This document shows positions 22,980-23,347 of a stretch of 23,347 nt of DNA, piece by piece. This DNA is from Lachnospiraceae bacterium UBA7109 (GTDB taxonomy: Bacteria > Bacillota > Clostridia > Lachnospirales > Lachnospiraceae). The translations under genes and the position numbers were made by a program. The notes below the pieces were generated by a model, which did no database searches, was not told the origin of the DNA, and was given only the letters and a program-made list of their open reading frames with translations. The stretch covers positions 1 through 23,347 of the forward strand of contig DKYD01000069.1 in the NCBI GenBank assembly GCA_002492335.1. Reading direction: 5' to 3'. Positions within the stretch are counted from its first letter, which is position 1. Every line of letters starts with the position of its first letter.

Positions 22980-23347
22980 ATGGCACAGGGAAAAGTGGAA
23001 ATATGCGGAGTAAATACAGCAAAGCTTCCAATTCTGAAAGAAGCGGAAAAGGAAGCTTTATTTGCGAGAATTAAAGCGGGCGACGAACAGGCAAAAGAGG
23101 AATATATTAAAGGAAACTTAAGACTGGTTCTAAGCGTTATCAAGCGTTTTTCCGCCAGTAACGAAAACGCGGACGACCTCTTCCAGATCGGCTGCATCGG
23201 CCTGATGAAGGCCATCGACAATTTCAATGTGGACCTGGACGTGCGGTTCTCCACCTACGGCGTCCCCATGATCATCGGGGAGATCAGGCGGTATCTTCGG
23301 GACAACAGCGCCATGCGGGTGTCCCGGTCCATGCGGGACACGGCCTA
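22980..23347 (+). CDS. sigG: Forespore RNA polymerase sigma factor SigG, C-terminus cut by window edge
   Basis: 122 codons are present of about 260 expected. The opening 'KVEICGVNTAKLPILKE' is the hallmark of sigma-G, which switches on late genes in the developing spore. Region 1.2/2 follows: 'KGNLRLVLSVIKRF', 'DDLFQIGCIGLMKAIDNF' (region 2.2), and 'RFSTYGVPMIIGEIRRYLRDN' (regions 2.3-2.4). Regions 3 and 4 lie beyond the edge. The ribosome site AGAGGAGG (22964-22971) lies 8 nt before the ATG. I found no convincing sigma-F or sigma-G promoter upstream, and sigE, a common neighbour, is not on the upstream side. Codon use changes abruptly near codon 60 (separate entry), so the second half may not come from the same genome. 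Confidence 0.93.
   Translation, partial: MAQGKVEICGVNTAKLPILKEAEKEALFARIKAGDEQAKEEYIKGNLRLVLSVIKRFSASNENADDLFQIGCIGLMKAIDNFNVDLDVRFSTYGVPMIIGEIRRYLRDNSAMRVSRSMRDTA
23157..23347 (+). other. Segment of foreign composition inside sigG
   Basis: By hand count, bases 23161-23347 are 113 of 187 G+C (60%), against 74 of 180 (41%) for 22981-23160. Third codon positions ending in G or C rise from 21 of 59 codons to 57 of 63. Arginine switches to CGG and most codons end in C or G, unlike the rest of the window. The reading frame continues unbroken through the change. Confidence 0.75.

Noticed and set aside
22931..23254. Minus-strand 107-codon frame opposite sigG
   Set aside because: sigG on the plus strand is unmistakable; the antisense frame has no motif.

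Overview
The window looks like the chromosome of an anaerobic, endospore-forming Clostridia bacterium, most likely a gut Lachnospiraceae (moderately AT-rich). The evidence is gene content: a six-cysteine SCIFF peptide with its radical-SAM maturase, SpoVT and SigG sporulation regulators, HemZ, a fused SecDF, and gene order (pth-mfd-foldase-spoVT and scfA-scfB-secDF-recJ-rel-MBL-hemZ-hisS-aspS) familiar from this group. No rRNA, tRNA, CRISPR array, insertion sequence or phage gene was seen. Coding density is very high and no gap reaches 300 bp.

Layout, read in the direction of transcription (mostly the minus strand, right to left). On the far right, the plus-strand sigG runs off the window edge. 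Divergent from it is a two-gene minus unit (HAD phosphatase, small acidic protein) ending at a bidirectional hairpin shared with a convergent plus-strand gene for a membrane-anchored FMN-binding-like protein. From 21286 down to 1 everything is on the minus strand. First come pth and mfd (translationally coupled), a secreted PrsA-like foldase lipoprotein with its own promoter, spoVT behind a long leader hairpin, and a four-helix membrane protein (TIGR04086-like). Then come scfA with a strong promoter and its own terminator, scfB (TTG start), secDF with a terminator, and recJ. A clear promoter just after recJ drives rel, a metallo-hydrolase, hemZ, hisS, aspS and an orphan AraC-type response regulator, closed by a terminator. 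The last gene, cut by the left edge, is a secreted LamG-domain protein.

Functionally this is housekeeping: tRNA recycling (pth), transcription-coupled repair (mfd), secretion (secDF, foldase), recombination repair (recJ), the stringent response (rel) and aminoacylation (hisS, aspS), mixed with sporulation control (spoVT, sigG) and the RiPP pair scfA/scfB, whose product has no settled role.

The points most worth a second look are: (1) an abrupt composition and codon-usage break inside sigG at about 23,157, suggesting either a recombinant gene or an assembly chimera; (2) a nested hairpin that buries the spoVT ribosome binding site; (3) the promoter-scfA-terminator-scfB arrangement, which should make precursor in excess over maturase; (4) a HisRS of divergent type with a degenerate C-terminus; (5) a response regulator without a kinase at the end of the rel-aspS operon.
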